A stretch of 64,000 nt of DNA from Mycobacterium sp. 852002-10029_SCH5224772 (GCF_001667315.1 NZ_LZHT01000015.1:1-64000); one strand, 5' to 3'; shown: positions 38,657 through 48,492, counted from the stretch's first letter. Notes: generated from the letters alone by a model not told the origin. Made by a program: numbers and translations.

Positions 38657-39844
38657 TTATCCGCCGGTCGACGGCACGCCCAGCGCCCGCGTGAAACCGG
38701 GTGGCACCAGGATGTCGCCGGGTCGCAGGTCGTGAATCGAGGAATGCCCCAGACCCATCAGCGCCGAGTCGATGCCGCCGCGCAAGATGTCGAGGACGTT
38801 CTCCACGCCCGGTTGGCCCGCCGCGGCCAGGCCCCACAGGTACGCCCGGCCGACCATCACCGCACGCGCCCCCAGCGCCACGGCCTTGACGACGTCGCTG
38901 CCGCGCCGGACGCCGCCGTCGAGCAACACCTCGACCTGATCGCCGACGGCCGCGGCTATCGCGGGCAGGGCGCGGATCGAGGCCGGGGTGCCGTCCAGGT
39001 TGTTGCCGCCGTGGTTCGACACCGAGATCGCCGAAACCCCCGCGTCCACAGCCCTTTTGGCATCGTCGACACGGATCACGCCCTTGAGCATGAACGGGCC
39101 GCCCCACAGTTCGCGAAGCCAGGCGATGTCTTCCCAGGTCGGCGGCGGCGTGCCCATCCACTCGCCGTAGGCCGCGAAGAAGGGGGGCCCGGGCTCGCCG
39201 CGGCGGCCCTGGTTGGGCACCCGCAGCTCGGGCGGCCGCATGGTCTTCGCCCACTGCAAAAACCACCGCGGCTTGGTGATGACCTCCGGGCTCATCTTGA
39301 GGATGGTCTTGAAGTCCATCTTTTCCGGGATCGAGGGGCTGCCCCAATCCCGGCCGTGCGAGAAGCTCCAGTCGGTGGTGACGATCAGGCCCATCGCCCC
39401 GGCCGCCCGGGCGCGCTCGACCCGTGCGGCGATCGCGTCGCGGTTACCCAGCCAGTACACCTGGAAGAACAACTTGGGGTTCGCCGCGATGACCTCTTCG
39501 ATCGGCTTGCTGGCGAACGAGGACAGGCCCATGGCGATGCCGCGGGCGGCGGCGGCCCGCGCGACGGCCACCTCACCGTCGGGGTGCACCGCTTGCACGC
39601 CGGTCGGTGAGATCAGGACCGGCATCGAAATGTCCTGCCCCATAACGCTGGTCGCCATGTCGCGCTTAGCCGGCGCGCCGACGACATGGGGAGCGAAGCC
39701 GAGTTCGCCGAATGCTTCGACGTTGTCGGAGACGGTGATCCCCTTTTCGCTGGCCGAAATCAACGATGAATAGGCTGACTTCGGCAACCGCCGCTTGGCG
39801 CGTTGCTGCGCGATGGCGACGGTTTCAAACCATTTGTCGGCCAT
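38657..39844 (-). CDS. mftD: Mycofactocin FMN-dependent dehydrogenase MftD
   Basis: A 395-residue member of the lactate/glycolate oxidase FMN family. MftD deaminates the AHDP intermediate oxidatively to pre-mycofactocin, giving the redox-active diketo group. FMN-binding and catalytic elements are SPTGVQAVHPDGEVAVARAAAARG, FFQVYWLG, and the C-terminal SVSNHGGNNLDGTPASIRALP and DGGVRRGSDVVKAVALGARAVMVGR. The ATG at 39844 lies 2 bp after the mftC stop; a GTG at 39850 is also in frame. It corresponds to Rv0694, older name lldD1. Confidence 0.94.
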   Translation of the reverse strand: MADKWFETVAIAQQRAKRRLPKSAYSSLISASEKGITVSDNVEAFGELGFAPHVVGAPAKRDMATSVMGQDISMPVLISPTGVQAVHPDGEVAVARAAAARGIAMGLSSFASKPIEEVIAANPKLFFQVYWLGNRDAIAARVERARAAGAMGLIVTTDWSFSHGRDWGSPSIPEKMDFKTILKMSPEVITKPRWFLQWAKTMRPPELRVPNQGRRGEPGPPFFAAYGEWMGTPPPTWEDIAWLRELWGGPFMLKGVIRVDDAKRAVDAGVSAISVSNHGGNNLDGTPASIRALPAIAAAVGDQVEVLLDGGVRRGSDVVKAVALGARAVMVGRAYLWGLAAAGQPGVENVLDILRGGIDSALMGLGHSSIHDLRPGDILVPPGFTRALGVPSTGG

Positions 39845-39846
39845 TG

Positions 39847-41058
39847 TCACACCGGGCTTTCATCACACATGCGCGCCGGTGGCGTCGCCGGCGTGACCGT
39901 CGGCGGGCGCAGCGACAGCGTCAGCGGCACCGGTTGACGGATCCGCTTCCCGCGGGAGTGGTCGGCCCGGGGGCGCGGCGTCTCGCGGTCGTGTTCCAGC
40001 GCCGACGCGCTGTGGCCCTGGACGCATTCGGGGTCCGGCCCGTCCAACGGCAGCCCGGTGAAGAATTTGGCGGCCATGCACCCGCCCCGGCAGCTGTCGT
40101 AGTGCCCGCAGCTGCCGCAGGCGCCCGCCGACTGCGGCTCGCGCAGCTCGCGGAACAGCGGGGCGTTTTTCCAGACATTGTCAAAACCACCGTCCGAGAC
40201 CACGTTTCCGGCCAGGAAGCGGTCGTGGATGGCGAACGGGCAGGCGTACACGTCGCCCACCGGGTCGATCAGGCACACGACGCGGCCCGCCCCGCACATG
40301 TTCAGGCCGGCCAGCGCGCCGGACTGGCCGAGCGGGGCCAGGTGAAAGAAGGAGTCGCCGGTGAGCACCCGCTCACCCTTGGCGACCAGCCAGTCATACA
40401 ACTGGACCTGTTGGTCTGCGGTGGGGTGCAGCTCTTCCCAGACGTCGGCGCCACGCCCGGAGGGGCGTAGCCGGGTGATCCGCAGCGTGGCACCGTAATG
40501 GCTTGCCAGCGCGGCGAATTCGTCGAGCTGGTCGACGTTGTGCCGGGTGACGACCACGGAGATCTTGGCGTCTTTGAAGCCGGCGTCGGCCAGATTCTCC
40601 AGCGCACGTACCGCCATGTCGAACGACCCGGGCCCGCGCACGGCGTCGTTGATCTCGGCGGTGGCCCCGTCCAGCGAGATCTGCACGTCGACGTAGTCGC
40701 TGGCCGCCAACCGCTCGGCAACCTCGGGCGTGATCCGGACGCCGTTGGTGGAGAACTTCACGCCGACGTGGTGGGCGGTCGCGTAGTCCACGAGTTCCCA
40801 AAAGTCCGGCCGCACAGTGGGTTCCCCACCACCGATGTTGACGTAGAACACCTGCATGCGTTCCAGCTCATCGATGATGTCCATGCACTGACGGGTGGAC
40901 AGCTCCCGCGGGTCCCGCTTGCCCGACGACGAGAGGCAGTGCACGCAAGCCAGGTTGCAGGCGTAGGTGAGCTCCCAGGTGAGGCAGATGGGCGCGTCGA
41001 GCCCGTGCTCGAACTGCTCGATCAGCCGCGGTACGGCGGCTTGGGGCGGTGCGGTCAT
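39847..41058 (-). CDS. mftC: Mycofactocin radical SAM maturase MftC
   Basis: A 403-residue radical SAM/SPASM enzyme that decarboxylates the MftA C-terminal tyrosine and cross-links it to valine. The SAM cluster cysteines are Cys34, Cys38 and Cys41 (YACNLACVHC). SAM-contact motif GGGEPTVRPDFWELV and SISLD-like VQISLDGA follow. Auxiliary-cluster cysteines are in the SPASM domain (MCGAGRVVCLIDPVGDVYACPF, GACGSCGHYDSCRGGCMAA, PECVQGH). A ~50-residue Pro/Arg-rich tail follows the last cysteine. The ATG overlaps the mftB stop by 4 bp. Confidence 0.96.
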   Translation of the reverse strand: MTAPPQAAVPRLIEQFEHGLDAPICLTWELTYACNLACVHCLSSSGKRDPRELSTRQCMDIIDELERMQVFYVNIGGGEPTVRPDFWELVDYATAHHVGVKFSTNGVRITPEVAERLAASDYVDVQISLDGATAEINDAVRGPGSFDMAVRALENLADAGFKDAKISVVVTRHNVDQLDEFAALASHYGATLRITRLRPSGRGADVWEELHPTADQQVQLYDWLVAKGERVLTGDSFFHLAPLGQSGALAGLNMCGAGRVVCLIDPVGDVYACPFAIHDRFLAGNVVSDGGFDNVWKNAPLFRELREPQSAGACGSCGHYDSCRGGCMAAKFFTGLPLDGPDPECVQGHSASALEHDRETPRPRADHSRGKRIRQPVPLTLSLRPPTVTPATPPARMCDESPV

Positions 41059-41378
41059 TGATGGTCATCCCGGGGCACCAGCATGTTGGAGTCGACGAGC
41101 ACACCCAACGCGTGCAGGTAGGGGCCCTGCCCGGCGTCGCCGACGCCGGCCGCGCGGCAGGCGGCGCGGACATCGGGGTGGTCGGCCAGCGATTGCACCA
41201 CCGTGAGGATGGTGCGGTTCTTCAGGAACGACAGCTTGCGCGTGCCGAAGTGATACAGCAGCGCGCCGAACGGTTCCGGCCGCACCGCCACCTGCGGGTG
41301 CAGTCGCCAGCCGCGATCAGGATCGAACACGGTGTCGCCGGCGGGGCGAGCCGCGCGAGCCTGCGCGGGCGCGGGCAC
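41055..41378 (-). CDS. mftB: Mycofactocin peptide chaperone MftB (RRE)
   Basis: A 107-residue PqqD-like recognition element that binds MftA and presents it to MftC. The conserved stretch is DRGWRLHPQVAVRPEPFGAL, then FGTRKLSFLKNRTILTVVQSL, and the tail LGVLVDSNMLVPRDD. The start is uncertain: the GTG at 41378 lies 2 bp after the mftA stop and gives the expected length, while a GTG at 41396 would add six residues overlapping mftA. Confidence 0.9.
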   Translation of the reverse strand: MPAPAQARAARPAGDTVFDPDRGWRLHPQVAVRPEPFGALLYHFGTRKLSFLKNRTILTVVQSLADHPDVRAACRAAGVGDAGQGPYLHALGVLVDSNMLVPRDDHQ

Positions 41379-41380
41379 GG

Positions 41381-41470
41381 TCAGTAGACCCCGCACATGC
41401 CGTCGATGGACACCTCTTCGACCAGGGTCTCGGTGACGAGTTGGGTGTCAGTTTCGGTCTCGTGGTCCAC
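41381..41470 (-). CDS. mftA: Mycofactocin precursor peptide MftA
   Basis: A 29-residue ribosomally made precursor. It starts at the GTG at 41470 ([19 protein letters not shown]) and ends [10 protein letters not shown], the invariant mycofactocin C-terminus. The last two residues, Val28 and Tyr29, become the cofactor after processing by MftB/MftC, MftE and MftD; the rest is leader. It is first in the mft operon, with mftB beginning 2 bp after its stop. The small size makes it easy to miss in automated annotation. Confidence 0.95.
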   Translation of the reverse strand: MDHETETDTQLVTETLVEEVSIDGMCGVY

Positions 41471-41495
41471 GGGGCCTTGCCTTTCGTCGGGTCTT

Positions 41496-41522
41496 GACAA
41501 CGATGGGGTCTGAGTCACACTC
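41496..41522. promoter_or_regulatory. mftA-mftR divergent promoter region with candidate operator
   Basis: The 102 bp between mftA and mftR contain GAGT-CAC-ACTC, a perfect inverted repeat with 4-bp arms at 41512-41522, and a plus-strand TTGACA at 41496. The repeat is a candidate MftR operator controlling both directions. Short arms make chance occurrence possible. Confidence 0.4.
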
Positions 41523-41572
41523 GCCGCCAGAATATGGCATCGAGTGCCGAAATGGAAGGGCGGGGTCCGAAG

Positions 41573-42166
41573 ATGCCGCAGCCGCGGGTGGGCAGGCGCC
41601 GTTCGACCACGCCGGGCCAGATCACCGATGTCGCCATCGACCTGTTCACCGCCCGCGGCTTCGCCGACGTGAGCGTCGATGACGTCGCCCAGGCCGCCGG
41701 CATCTCCCGCCGCACGCTGTTTCGCTATTACGCATCCAAGAACGCCATCCCCTGGGGCGATTTCGACACCCACCTCGCCCATCTACGGGACCTGCTCGAC
41801 AACGTGGATGCCAGGGTGGGCGTGGGCGATGCACTGCGTGCTGCGTTGTTGGCGTTCAACACGTTTGACGAATCGGAGACCGCCCGGCACCGCAGGCGCA
41901 TGCGGGTGATCCTGCAAACCGCTGAGCTGCAAGCGTATTCGATGACGATGTACGCCGGCTGGCGCGAGGTGATCGCCGGGTTCGTGGCGCGCCGTTGCGA
42001 TTGCAAGACAACCGATTTGCTCCCCCAGACCGCCGCCTGGACGATGCTGGGGGTCGCGCTGTCGGCCTACGAACACTGGCTCAGCGATGAGTCCGTCCCG
42101 TTGCCGGTCGCCCTGGGCAATGCCTTCGACGTCGTCGGCGCCGGGCTGAACGGGCTGGACAATTGA
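41573..42166 (+). CDS. mftR: Mycofactocin TetR-family regulator MftR
   Basis: A 197-residue regulator. It opens [21 protein letters not shown], with the helix-turn-helix [38 protein letters not shown] is typical of this subfamily. The C-terminal domain contains [23 protein letters not shown]. In M. smegmatis MftR responds to long-chain acyl-CoAs and represses mftA. The ATG at 41573 matches the Rv0691c start; ATG 41534 would add 13 residues. It is divergent from mftA, and its stop overlaps the next gene's TTG. Confidence 0.92.
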   Translation: MPQPRVGRRRSTTPGQITDVAIDLFTARGFADVSVDDVAQAAGISRRTLFRYYASKNAIPWGDFDTHLAHLRDLLDNVDARVGVGDALRAALLAFNTFDESETARHRRRMRVILQTAELQAYSMTMYAGWREVIAGFVARRCDCKTTDLLPQTAAWTMLGVALSAYEHWLSDESVPLPVALGNAFDVVGAGLNGLDN

Positions 42167-43206
42167 GCGTCGAGCACCTGGTGCACACACTGCGAGCCCA
42201 GGGCAGGTTCTGTGCCTCGTCGGGCTCCGCGATGTATGGCGAGCTGTTCGAGCTGGTGGCCGGCGACGTCGACGCCGGCGGCGTGTTCGCCACCATCCTG
42301 TCCGGGCACCGGGACGCTCCGTCGCGCGACGCGGTCCCGCTTCGGCTGCTCGGCGGGCTGCACCGGCTGGTGCTCGACGGCCGGGCGGCGCGATTGCGCC
42401 GCTGGTACCCCAGCACCGGCGGGACCTGGGACGCGGGATCGGCCTGGCCGGAAATCCGCGACACCGCGGCCGGCCACATTGATGCGCTGCGCGCGGCATT
42501 GGGGCAACCACCGCAGACCAATGAGGTCGGGCGATCGGCCGCACTGATCGGCGGATTGCTGCACCTCGATCAATCCGCTTTGCCCATACGGCTTTTCGAG
42601 ATCGGATCCAGCGCTGGACTGAACCTGCGAGCGGATCAGTACCGCTACCGCTTCGCCGGGAGCCAGTGGGGACCGGCCGACTCGCCGGTGACCATCGATG
42701 ACGCGTGGCGCGGCGCGCTGCCGCCCGGGCGCGGGGTGCGGATCGTCGAGCGGCGGGGGTACGACATCGCGCCCATCGACGTCGCCGGCACGGACGGGGA
42801 GATAACCGTGCTCAGCTACGTCTGGCCCGACCAGGACGCGCGCCTGGCACGACTGCGCGGGGCCATCGAGGTCGCGCGCCGGGTCCCGGCCGCACTCGAG
42901 CGCCAGACGGCGGCCACCGCGGTGGCCGGCCTGCAGCTGGCCGACGGCACGCTGACCGTCCTGTGGCATTCGATCACCTGGCAATACCTGTCCGCCGACG
43001 AACGCGACGCGGTGCGCGCCCATGTGGACGCACTGGCCGCACGCGCGGATACGCGCTCACCGTTCGCCCACCTGACGATGGAGCCCGCACGCTCTGGTCC
43101 CGACGCATCGATCAGGTTCGAGGTGCGCGCTCGCAGCTGGCCCGACGGTGATTCGCGCGTTCTGGGCGAATGCCACCCGCACGGCCCGCCGGTGCATTGG
43201 CATTGA
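42163..43206 (+). CDS. DUF2332 family protein
   Basis: A 347-residue protein of unknown function with DUF2332 hallmarks: [53 protein letters not shown], and the Rossmann-like [20 protein letters not shown]. The GSSAGLNL stretch looks like a nucleotide or SAM site, so a methyltransferase-like fold is possible but unproven. It is translationally coupled to mftR through TTGA. By size and position it probably corresponds to Rv0690c. No signal peptide or membrane segment is seen. Confidence 0.85.
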   Translation: MSVEHLVHTLRAQGRFCASSGSAMYGELFELVAGDVDAGGVFATILSGHRDAPSRDAVPLRLLGGLHRLVLDGRAARLRRWYPSTGGTWDAGSAWPEIRDTAAGHIDALRAALGQPPQTNEVGRSAALIGGLLHLDQSALPIRLFEIGSSAGLNLRADQYRYRFAGSQWGPADSPVTIDDAWRGALPPGRGVRIVERRGYDIAPIDVAGTDGEITVLSYVWPDQDARLARLRGAIEVARRVPAALERQTAATAVAGLQLADGTLTVLWHSITWQYLSADERDAVRAHVDALAARADTRSPFAHLTMEPARSGPDASIRFEVRARSWPDGDSRVLGECHPHGPPVHWH

Positions 43207-43216
43207 CTCCACGCAG

Positions 43217-43247
43217 CCGAATTGCCGGACCATGTCCGGCAATTCGG
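43217..43247. terminator. Bidirectional terminator-like hairpin
   Basis: A perfect 13-bp stem, ccgaattgccgga at 43217-43229 and its complement at 43235-43247, encloses the loop ccatg. It stands between the convergent DUF2332 and aldo/keto reductase stops, 10 and 20 bp away. There is no long T run on either side. Confidence 0.75.
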
Positions 43248-43267
43248 TTGCGTAGACGTAGCGCGTA

Positions 43268-44128
43268 CTAGGTTCCCATGAAGGTCATCGGGTCGTGCAG
43301 CACTCGCGTGCCGTCATGCAATCCGTCGATGGCCTCCATGTGCTCGGGCTCCAGGGTGAAGTCGAACACGTCCAGGTTCTGGGCGACGCGCGCGGGCTTG
43401 GACGACCGCGAGACGACCACGTTGTCCAACTGCAGGTTCCAGCGGACCAGCACCTGCGCCGGCGTGCGGCCGTACTCGGCGGCGATCGTCGTCACGGTCG
43501 GGTCCTCGAGCATCTTGCCGACGCCCAGCGGGCTGTAGGACTGCGTGGTGACGTCGTGTTGGGCGTGCGCCTGGCGCAGCTCGGCCTGGTTGAGGCGCGG
43601 GTGCAGCTCGACCTGGTTCACCGCGGGCACCTCGGCGGTCTCCTCGATGACGTTCGCCAGCAGTTCCTCGGTGAAGTTGCAGACGCCGATCGAGCGGACG
43701 TGCCCCTCGTCGCGGGCGATCTTCATGCCCTCGAAGCTCTCCACGTACTTGCCCAGCTTCGGCGCCGGCCAGTGGATCAGGTAGAGGTCGAGGTAGTCCA
43801 GCCCAAGTCGGTCCAGGCTCTCCTTGCATGACTCCTGGGCGCTGTGGAAGCCCTGCCTCGAGGTACCCAGCTTCGTGGCGACGAACAACTCCTCACGCGG
43901 GATGCCCGACGCGGCTATCGCACGCCCGACGGCTTCTTCGTTTCCGTAGGAGGCAGCGGTGTCGATGAGGCGGCAGCCAGCCTCCAGGGCCGCGAGTACC
44001 GAGCTTTCCGTTTCCACATCGGACAACTTGGCTACCCCCAAGCCAAGTACGGGCATCTTCGCCTCGTCGTTGAGGGCGACGGTCGGAATCGCGCTGGGAG
44101 CGCTGTATATCTCATCAATCACTGTCAC
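43268..44128 (-). CDS. Aldo/keto reductase
   Basis: A 286-residue NADPH-dependent reductase with the AKR barrel. The catalytic tetrad is visible as Asp and Tyr in [15 protein letters not shown], Lys in ELFVATKLG, and His in LYLIHWPAP. The cofactor-binding Arg-rich end is [15 protein letters not shown]. It resembles mycobacterial AKRs of the Rv2971 type. No equivalent lies beside the mft genes in M. tuberculosis as I remember, so this is an insertion between the DUF2332 gene and the IMPase-like gene. The GTG at 44128 is assumed as start. Confidence 0.9.
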   Translation of the reverse strand: MTVIDEIYSAPSAIPTVALNDEAKMPVLGLGVAKLSDVETESSVLAALEAGCRLIDTAASYGNEEAVGRAIAASGIPREELFVATKLGTSRQGFHSAQESCKESLDRLGLDYLDLYLIHWPAPKLGKYVESFEGMKIARDEGHVRSIGVCNFTEELLANVIEETAEVPAVNQVELHPRLNQAELRQAHAQHDVTTQSYSPLGVGKMLEDPTVTTIAAEYGRTPAQVLVRWNLQLDNVVVSRSSKPARVAQNLDVFDFTLEPEHMEAIDGLHDGTRVLHDPMTFMGT

Positions 44129-44664
44129 TTGTCAATCACCTGCCTGCCAAGTTGGGTGCTGGGTTATCTGGGTTAGAACGATTCAGTGGCAGCCGTTAAG
44201 CCGAGCCGTTTAAGCCAACCCATTGCATTGCGCAATGGCCCAACATCGTTCGCTTGGCGACAGTAACGGAGCTCGGCAACCGATGCACCGGAATCGACGA
44301 GCACGGTCGTCGCAGCAAAAATCATCGGGGATCCGAGTTACGCTTTTCCAGCACAATAGGTTTGGCATCGCCCTGCTGGCAATTTTGTGACACCTACTAC
44401 AGGCGCCTCGCGGTGCCCGCCATCGCGGGCTTCAAAACATTCACGTCGGGTGATGTGCATCACCATCGAATTGGCTTGTGCGGCATGTCCAATTCGTGGC
44501 TAAAACCCCAGGAAGACGGTGGTCCTGCGCCGGAAATATTGAGGTCTAAGCGTTTTCGATCGACATGCGACCCACCGGGGTGCATGTGACGCGAAATCGC
44601 TTACCCCTTATGCTCAAAAAGCGCCGAACGCACGCCAACACCGGAAGCGAGGCAAATCCTTCCC
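44129..44664. other. 536-bp divergent intergenic region with palindromes
   Basis: No convincing gene is present and the base composition is less GC-rich than the neighbours. Notable signals are CATTGCGCAATG, a perfect 12-bp palindrome at 44226-44237; ggtgatg-tg-catcacc at 44449-44464, a 16-bp inverted repeat resembling a Crp/Fnr- or GntR-type site; and a cccgc/gcggg hairpin near 44416. These probably serve the divergent aldo/keto reductase and IMPase-like genes. Confidence 0.5.
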
Positions 44665-45492
44665 ATGAAGACAATGCAAGAGCTTTTCGAAATTGCCTGG
44701 CAAGCAACGCAAATCGGTGCCACCACGCTCAAGAAATCGCAGCCGAGTTCGGTGCAGCACAAGGGCGACCGCGACCTGGTAACCGACATCGATCTCGCGA
44801 TCCAGCGCGACATCGCCGACTACCTGGCCCAAACCACGCCTGACATCGCATTACTGGCCGAAGAGTCCGAGGAACAGCCGGACATCGAAACGTCTGAGTG
44901 GCTCTGGGTGCTCGACCCCATCGACGGAACATCGAACTTCGTCCACGGGCTTCCGCTGTGCGCGGTATCGCTGGCCCTGCTCCGCGGTGGCCGCACCGTC
45001 GTCGCCGTCACCCACGCTCCTCTGCTCGGCAAGACCTACCACGCCATCGACGGCAAGGGCGCGTTCCTGGGCGGCCGGCGGATCACCGCCAGCGCCGCCG
45101 ACAGCCTCAGCGGGGCCATCGTGTCCCTCGGCGACTACGCCGTCGGCCACGACGCCGGCAGGCTGAATCAGCAGCGGCTGGCGCTGACCGCTGAGCTGGT
45201 GCCCCGCGTCGAGCGCATCCGCATGATCGGGGCGGCGACGCTGGACCTCGCCTTCGTCGCCGAGGGCGCCCTGGACGCGTGCGTGATGATGTCCAACAAG
45301 CCCTGGGACACCGCGGCGGGGACGCTGATCGCCCGCGAAGCGGGGGCGCTGCTCACCGATGCGCAGGGCAATCCGCACACCCACAAGTCCGCGTCGACCG
45401 TCATCAGCGCGCCCGGCATCGCCGAGCAGCTCGCCACGGTCATCCGGAACAGCGAGGTCTCGGGCGACCGGTACGCGGCCGCCGTCGGCTGA
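44665..45492 (+). CDS. Inositol-monophosphatase-family phosphatase
   Basis: A 275-residue Mg-dependent phosphatase. Metal ligands are present in DLVTDIDLAIQ, LLAEESEEQ, and WVLDPIDGTSNFVHGLPLCAVS (the DPIDGT signature), with the second signature PWDTAAGTLIAREAGALLTD. The family includes inositol, histidinol and 3'-phosphoadenosine phosphatases; this sequence does not show which. M. tuberculosis has several (ImpA, SuhB, CysQ, HisN) elsewhere, but none at this position to my knowledge. It converges on the ferredoxin-reductase gene with 22 bp between stops. Confidence 0.9.
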   Translation: MKTMQELFEIAWQATQIGATTLKKSQPSSVQHKGDRDLVTDIDLAIQRDIADYLAQTTPDIALLAEESEEQPDIETSEWLWVLDPIDGTSNFVHGLPLCAVSLALLRGGRTVVAVTHAPLLGKTYHAIDGKGAFLGGRRITASAADSLSGAIVSLGDYAVGHDAGRLNQQRLALTAELVPRVERIRMIGAATLDLAFVAEGALDACVMMSNKPWDTAAGTLIAREAGALLTDAQGNPHTHKSASTVISAPGIAEQLATVIRNSEVSGDRYAAAVG

Positions 45493-45514
45493 GGCAGGAC
45501 AGCCGAATAGGCGG

Positions 45515-46702
45515 TCAGCTCAGCATTTCGGCGATCGGCACGGCCGCGGCGATCTTGGCGCGGACCTTCATGACCTTGCCGGGCATCCCGCCGCCGACCA
45601 CTCCGACCAGGGCGCCGTCGCGTTCGTAGTAGGCCAGGAACTTGCGGCCGTCGTCCTCGACGACGTGGACGATGTCGCCGGCCTCCGGCTCGCCCAGGCA
45701 CTGGATCTTGACGTCGTACTGGTCGCTCCAGAAGTAGGGGACGACCACCACCGGGGGAACGTCCTGCCCCAGCATCGCGGGCACCACGGCGCGGGCCTGG
45801 TCGGCGACATTGCTCCAATGTTCCACGCGCCCTTGATGTCCCGTCGCGTCCCGCCAGGACGCGACATCGCCGAGCGCCCACACGTTCGGCGCGCTGGTGC
45901 GTCCCGCCTGATCGCAGATGACGCCGTTGTCGACGGTGACGCCGCTGCCCTCGAGCCATTCGGTCGCCGGGCGCGACCCGATGCCGACCACCACCAGGTC
46001 GGCCGTCAGCTCGGTGCCGTCGCTCAGCACCACCGCCTCGACGCGCGTGTCACCGCGCACCTCCGCCACCCCGACGCCGAGGCGCACGTCGACGCCTTCG
46101 GCGCGGTGCAGCCGGGCCACCAGCTCGCCGATCTGCTCGCCGAGCACCGCGGCCAGTGGGGTCGGCTGGGGCTCCACCAGCACCACCTCCACGCCCAGGC
46201 TGCGCAGGCTGGCCGCCACCTCGCAGCCGATGAAACCGGCGCCGATGACGACCGCGCGCCGCGCCGCCGACGCGTGCTCGCGTAGCGCCAGGCACTCGTC
46301 GAACGATCGCAGCACCCGGATGCCCTCCAGATCGGGAATCGCCGGGATGCGTCGCGGTCGGAGTCCCGTGGCGATGACAAGTTCGTCGTAGCGCAGTGTC
46401 GTCCCGTCGTCGAGCGTCACCGTCTGCACCGCGGTGTCCAGACTGCGGGCGGCAGCCCCGAGGCGCAGGGTGATGCCGTTCTCGTCGTACCACTCGCGCG
46501 GTTTGAGCGCGGTGTCGTCGACCTCTTTGCGCAGCACCTCTTTCGACAGCGGCGGGCGGTCATACGGCAGGTGAACCTCGTCGCTGACGATCGTGATGGG
46601 CCCCGAGTACTCCGATTTGCGCAGCTGCTCGGCGGTGCGGGCGGCGGCCAATCCGCCTCCGACGATCACGATTCCGTTGGTGGCGCTTTCGTCACTACTC
46701 AC
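45515..46702 (-). CDS. Ferredoxin-reductase-type FAD oxidoreductase
   Basis: A 395-residue NAD(P)H/FAD oxidoreductase of the rubredoxin/putidaredoxin-reductase class. The first dinucleotide fold is GIVIVGGGLAAARTAEQLRKSEY, the second AVVIGAGFIGCEVAASLRSLGVEVVLVEP; NVWALGDVASWRD is the C-terminal FAD-binding motif. It corresponds to Rv0688. It follows the mycofactocin-coupled SDR by 25 bp and probably shares its KstR-controlled transcript. An electron-transfer role for a P450 or dioxygenase is plausible; no ferredoxin gene is adjacent. Confidence 0.9.
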   Translation of the reverse strand: MSSDESATNGIVIVGGGLAAARTAEQLRKSEYSGPITIVSDEVHLPYDRPPLSKEVLRKEVDDTALKPREWYDENGITLRLGAAARSLDTAVQTVTLDDGTTLRYDELVIATGLRPRRIPAIPDLEGIRVLRSFDECLALREHASAARRAVVIGAGFIGCEVAASLRSLGVEVVLVEPQPTPLAAVLGEQIGELVARLHRAEGVDVRLGVGVAEVRGDTRVEAVVLSDGTELTADLVVVGIGSRPATEWLEGSGVTVDNGVICDQAGRTSAPNVWALGDVASWRDATGHQGRVEHWSNVADQARAVVPAMLGQDVPPVVVVPYFWSDQYDVKIQCLGEPEAGDIVHVVEDDGRKFLAYYERDGALVGVVGGGMPGKVMKVRAKIAAAVPIAEMLS

Positions 46703-46727
46703 GTGGAGTTCTTAGCACGATGGCCGG

Positions 46728-47591
<864 letters not shown>

Positions 47592-47604
47592 CTAGCAGCG
47601 AAAC

Positions 47605-47618
47605 TGAAACGTGTTCTA
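47605..47618. promoter_or_regulatory. KstR operator upstream of the SDR/ferredoxin-reductase operon
   Basis: TGAAACGTGTTCTA is a perfect match to the KstR consensus TnnAACnnGTTnnA. KstR represses cholesterol-catabolism genes and is released by a steroid-CoA metabolite. The site lies 50 bp upstream of the SDR start and 28 bp downstream of the preceding gene, in the right place to repress the pair. From memory Rv0687 is in the KstR regulon. Confidence 0.85.
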
Positions 47619-47646
47619 ATTCGCCCGTCGGTGGCCGGACGAGCCC

Positions 47647-48492
47647 TCAGATTTCGGAGATGATCTGCGCGCGCCGGCTGTTGTATTCCTGCTCGGTCAG
47701 CGCGCCACTGGCGTGCAGATCGCTCAGCTCCTGCAGCCGCGCGGCGATCGACGGTTCGGGTGGCGTGACGACCGCCGCCGGAGCTGCCGCCCCCGACTGG
47801 ACGCCGGCCCCCGGTTGGGCGGCCGGCGTCTGTTGCTCGGCCGCGCGGCGCACCACCGCCTGAATCTGGCCGCGCAGCGCCGGGTTCGACCGGATATCGA
47901 CCATCCGGTCGAGCGGAACGTTGTTGGCCTTGAGGACCTGCAGGATCTCCATCAGGGGGCCCGCCTGTCCGCTCAGGTCGTAGGTCCGGTTGTCCTCGGC
48001 CACCGTGAACTGCGCGGGCACCAGACCGTTGACCAAAGCGCTTCGCTCCCAGTCGATCCGGTACTCATTGGTGGTGGGGTTGACCAGGACCACCACCTTG
48101 CGGGCGTTGAGGTTGCCGAGCCGGGTAACGCTGGCGATCACGCGGTCTTCGCTGTCGAACGGCAGGAATCCGGGGCCGGCGATGTGCAGGTGCACCTTGA
48201 CGACCTGTTGGTTGTTGACCCACGTCCCCGTTTCGGTGATGCCGGTGATCTGCGCGAGCGCCAGCACGCCGCTCTGCTCGAGCGCGGCCGCCTTCGCCGA
48301 CGACTTGGCGCCATAATTGGCCAGTGCGAGCGCGACCAGCACGTCGGCCGCGGTGATCAGCAGGCCGACGTAGAACATCCACTGCAGCAGGCTGTCGAGA
48401 CCCATGACGAAGTACACGACCAAGAAAATCGGCCCGACGAGGCCGCCGCACAGCAAAACGACCAACTGTGCCTTCAGGTAGCGCGCTAACAC
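47647..48492 (-). CDS. Membrane protein with C-terminal SHOCT domain
   Basis: A 281-residue protein of unknown function. Two membrane segments occupy residues ~8-50 (AQLVVLLCGGLVGPIFLVVYF, then LLQWMFYVGLLITAADVLVAL). A cytosolic beta-rich domain follows (GTWVNNQQVVKVHLHIAGPGF, VLVNPTTNEYRIDWERSALV), then an Ala/Pro-rich linker. The end is a SHOCT motif, SIAARLQELSDLHASGALTEQEYNSRRAQII, often linked to oligomerisation. The GTG at 48492 follows GAGGAGGGG, a strong ribosome-binding site. It occupies the Rv0686 position; the KstR box lies just beyond its stop. Confidence 0.8.
   Translation of the reverse strand: MLARYLKAQLVVLLCGGLVGPIFLVVYFVMGLDSLLQWMFYVGLLITAADVLVALALANYGAKSSAKAAALEQSGVLALAQITGITETGTWVNNQQVVKVHLHIAGPGFLPFDSEDRVIASVTRLGNLNARKVVVLVNPTTNEYRIDWERSALVNGLVPAQFTVAEDNRTYDLSGQAGPLMEILQVLKANNVPLDRMVDIRSNPALRGQIQAVVRRAAEQQTPAAQPGAGVQSGAAAPAAVVTPPEPSIAARLQELSDLHASGALTEQEYNSRRAQIISEI

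Noticed and set aside
41534..41572. Upstream ATG for mftR at 41534
   Set aside because: It adds 13 residues not found at the family N-terminus; the ATG at 41573 aligns with the known start.
44254..44589. A 111-codon plus-strand frame in the aldo/keto reductase-IMPase gap
   Set aside because: It has no ribosome-binding site or recognisable family, and crosses the palindromic sites; a control region explains the stretch better.
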